A DNA stretch of 5,554 bases from Candidatus Bathyarchaeota archaeon (GTDB lineage: Archaea > Thermoproteota > Bathyarchaeia > Bathyarchaeales > DTEX01): assembly GCA_026414245.1 (NCBI GenBank), contig JAOAJJ010000083.1, positions 1 to 5,554 of the forward strand. Reading direction: 5' to 3'. The notes below the pieces were generated by a model. The model was not told where the DNA came from, made no database searches, and was given only the letters and a program-made list of their open reading frames with translations. This document shows, piece after piece, positions 4,212 through 5,554 of the stretch; position 1 is the stretch's first letter, and each line of letters opens with the position of its first letter. A program made the position numbers and the translations under genes.

Positions 4212-4991
4212 ATGGTTGGTAGGGTTGAAGAATATATAATTAAACGGATTGAAGATGAGAAGGCTGTTCACATGGCGCTCATCGACCCGGAAAAAGTAAC
4301 CCCGGAGCTAGCAGCCCTACTCTCGCGGGAAATTGAGGCTTCAGGTTCATCAGCAATAATGATTGGGGGCACAACGCTAGCATCGGTAGAGCTGCTTAAC
4401 GATATCACAAGGGCTGTTAAAAGCTCAGTGAAGATCCCAGTTATATTATTCCCGAATAACGTTACTGGAATTAGCGGTTACGCTGACGCAATATGGTTCA
4501 TGTCCCTCTTAAACTCAGCTGATCCCTACTTTATATTTGGTGCACAAACACTTGCCGCACCGATAATCAAGAGGCTGGGCTTAGAAGCAATCCCACTCGG
4601 ATACATAATTGTCGGCGAAGGAGGAGCTGCCGGAGTAATCGGCAAAGCCTGCCCCATCCCATATAATAAACCCGAGCTCGCCGCAGCTCATGCCCTAGCA
4701 GCCCAGTTTCTCGGAATGCGCTTTATTTATCTAGAAGCCGGGTCAGGGGCGAGCCGACCAGTCCCTCCAGAAATGATCAAGATGACCAGGGAGACTGTTG
4801 ATGTAAAGATAATTGTGGGCGGGGGAATAAAAACAGGGGCTCATGCTGAGCGTGCGATTAAAGCGGGCGCTGATATAGTGGTTACCGGCACAGCGCTCGA
4901 GAATAGTGGTATAGAGAAAGTTAGAGCTAAGGTTGCTGAAATAATTGAGGGCATGAGGAGGGGGGCTAAAAATAAGTTTAAGGGGGTTTAA
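4212..4991 (+). CDS. Geranylgeranylglyceryl phosphate synthase (GGGPS)
   Basis: It condenses sn-glycerol-1-phosphate with geranylgeranyl diphosphate, the first committed step in archaeal ether lipids; known enzymes are soluble or membrane-peripheral TIM barrels. With the ATG at 4212 the protein has 259 residues, near the usual 230-260. Visible motifs are HMALIDPEK with the Mg-binding Asp (D25), IMIGGTT, the phosphate-binding loop YLEAGSG (173-179), GGGIKTG (from G203) and GTALEN (226-231). The sequence looks like group II. The 4212 ATG is preferred because GGAGTGA precedes it closely and family members begin near VEEYI; an in-frame ATG at 4188 would add eight residues and overlap elf1. It is second in the cluster, with only 2 nt to the next gene, so it is probably cotranscribed with the polymerase gene. 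Confidence 0.95.
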   Translation: MVGRVEEYIIKRIEDEKAVHMALIDPEKVTPELAALLSREIEASGSSAIMIGGTTLASVELLNDITRAVKSSVKIPVILFPNNVTGISGYADAIWFMSLLNSADPYFIFGAQTLAAPIIKRLGLEAIPLGYIIVGEGGAAGVIGKACPIPYNKPELAAAHALAAQFLGMRFIYLEAGSGASRPVPPEMIKMTRETVDVKIIVGGGIKTGAHAERAIKAGADIVVTGTALENSGIEKVRAKVAEIIEGMRRGAKNKFKGV

Positions 4992-4993
4992 GG

Positions 4994-5305
4994 TTGACAG
5001 CTTTTGAACATTATTTTGAGGCCCTTAAGAAAGCTTTGGGGCAAGGTGACATCTACGAGATTTGGCCAGATTTTGAGCCAGAGTATGATGAGAGAGAATA
5101 TGCTTGGGCGACTTTAAGAGGGTTGGGTGAATCGCTGCTCCTTAATTGCGGTCAATGTGATGGGCCATCTGACATGAGACACAGTAGGTGTAGGGTATGT
5201 GTTGATAGGAGGAGGAGCATCGCTGAAAAAACTTATGAGAAGGTTATGGGGCGACCTATTGGTAAATGGAATGCTATAATCCTCTGCAGAATCCACGTTG
5301 AATAG
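4994..5305 (+). CDS. Small CxxC protein of unknown function
   Basis: 103 residues, not recognised. The N-terminal half is acidic and helical (about 2-48; EIWPDFEPEYDE). It then has CGQC (C52, C55) and CRVC (C66, C69), a plausible four-cysteine zinc knuckle with 10 residues between the pairs, followed by a basic segment DRRRS. A terminal CRIH (C98, H101) may add ligands. No enzyme motif is visible. Start TTG at 4994 follows the GGGPS stop by 2 nt, with a GGGGG tract (4982-4986) about 7 nt upstream. It is sandwiched between GGGPS and DP2 with tiny gaps, so it is probably cotranscribed and possibly linked to PolD or replication. That link is from position only. Confidence 0.8.
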   Translation: MTAFEHYFEALKKALGQGDIYEIWPDFEPEYDEREYAWATLRGLGESLLLNCGQCDGPSDMRHSRCRVCVDRRRSIAEKTYEKVMGRPIGKWNAIILCRIHVE

Positions 5306-5316
5306 TGCTGGTGGCT

Positions 5317-5554
5317 ATGGAAGCTGAATGTAAGTTGAGTGAGGAGTATCGGGAATACTTCTCAAATCTATCTAAGTCGCTGGAAGAAGTATATGAAGTT
5401 GCGAGGAGAGCCAGGGCGAGAGGGATAGATCCGAAGCCTTACCCTGAGATAGAGATGGCGAGCGATTTAGCAAGCCTAGTGGAAGGGTTTATTGGGCTTC
5501 GTGGAATCGCTGAGAGAATAAGAGAACTCTCGAAACTTATGTCTAGGGAGAGAG
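5317..5554 (+). CDS. polC: DNA polymerase D large subunit DP2 (N-terminus, cut by window edge)
   Basis: The first 79 codons of the PolD catalytic subunit, the replicative polymerase of most archaea outside the classical Crenarchaeota. The segment VARRARARGIDPKPYPEIEM followed by ASDLASLVEGFIGLRGIAERIREL is the characteristic DP2 N-terminal domain (A/G-rich helix, DPKP motif, then VEGhhG-GIAERIREL). Catalytic aspartates and zinc domains lie beyond the window; full proteins exceed 1000 residues. ATG at 5317 is chosen to give the usual short N-terminal extension. In-frame GTG codons at 5305 and 5311 are possible alternatives, and no convincing ribosome site distinguishes them. It follows the CxxC gene by 11 nt, as the fourth gene of the cluster. 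The second PolD subunit (DP1) is not in this window. Confidence 0.93.
   Translation, partial: MEAECKLSEEYREYFSNLSKSLEEVYEVARRARARGIDPKPYPEIEMASDLASLVEGFIGLRGIAERIRELSKLMSRER

Noticed and set aside
5114..5296. Minus-strand open frame over the CxxC gene
   Set aside because: No ribosome site or recognisable domain, and it opposes a tightly packed operon.

Overview
The window is archaeal DNA from the neighbourhood of a chromosomal replication origin. The informational genes are archaeal: an Orc1/Cdc6 initiator, an Elf1-type zinc protein, geranylgeranylglyceryl phosphate synthase (archaeal ether lipids), and the start of the PolD large subunit DP2. PolD is absent from classical Crenarchaeota, while archaeal Elf1 is typical of TACK/Asgard lineages. 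The combination suggests a PolD-bearing TACK-type lineage (Bathyarchaeia, Korarchaeia, Nitrososphaeria/Caldarchaeales or relatives). This placement is inference.

Layout. (1) 1-1133, minus: Orc1/Cdc6, C-terminus cut by the window edge. (2) 1134-1914: a 781-bp AT-rich intergenic region that looks like the origin. It holds three clear origin recognition boxes (ORBs: a dyad followed by G-tracts) at 1251-1280 (-), 1513-1539 (+) and 1688-1712 (-). Three weaker sites keep the same GAAA-N4-GGGG half at 1470-1491, 1728-1745 and 1895-1906. AT-rich candidate unwinding DNA and a tandem 12-mer lie between them. (3) 1915-2328, plus: a small winged-helix protein. (4) 2318-3022, minus: a protein with an N-terminal membrane helix, a long coiled coil and a C-terminal winged helix, tail-to-tail with the previous gene. 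(5) 3286-3780, minus: a helical HTH-like protein of unknown function. (6) 3956-5554, plus: a compact cluster elf1 - GGGP synthase - small CxxC protein - polD large subunit, reading off the window.

The most striking unexplained structure is a family of short inverted repeats, consensus TGTGA-NN-TCACA. It occurs upstream of and around the two minus-strand genes (3011-3095, 3256-3290) and again in the divergent promoter region 3781-3955. One pair of half-sites brackets the probable TATA box of the membrane-tethered winged-helix gene. This suggests a local regulator, or a DNA-anchoring system, close to the origin.

Working picture: Orc1/Cdc6 would bind the ORBs beside its own gene. The adjacent winged-helix proteins and the TGTGA-NN-TCACA sites may form a local regulatory or origin-organising module. 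The divergent cluster supplies a transcription factor, a membrane lipid enzyme and the replicative polymerase. Everything beyond the family assignments and the visible repeats is inference.
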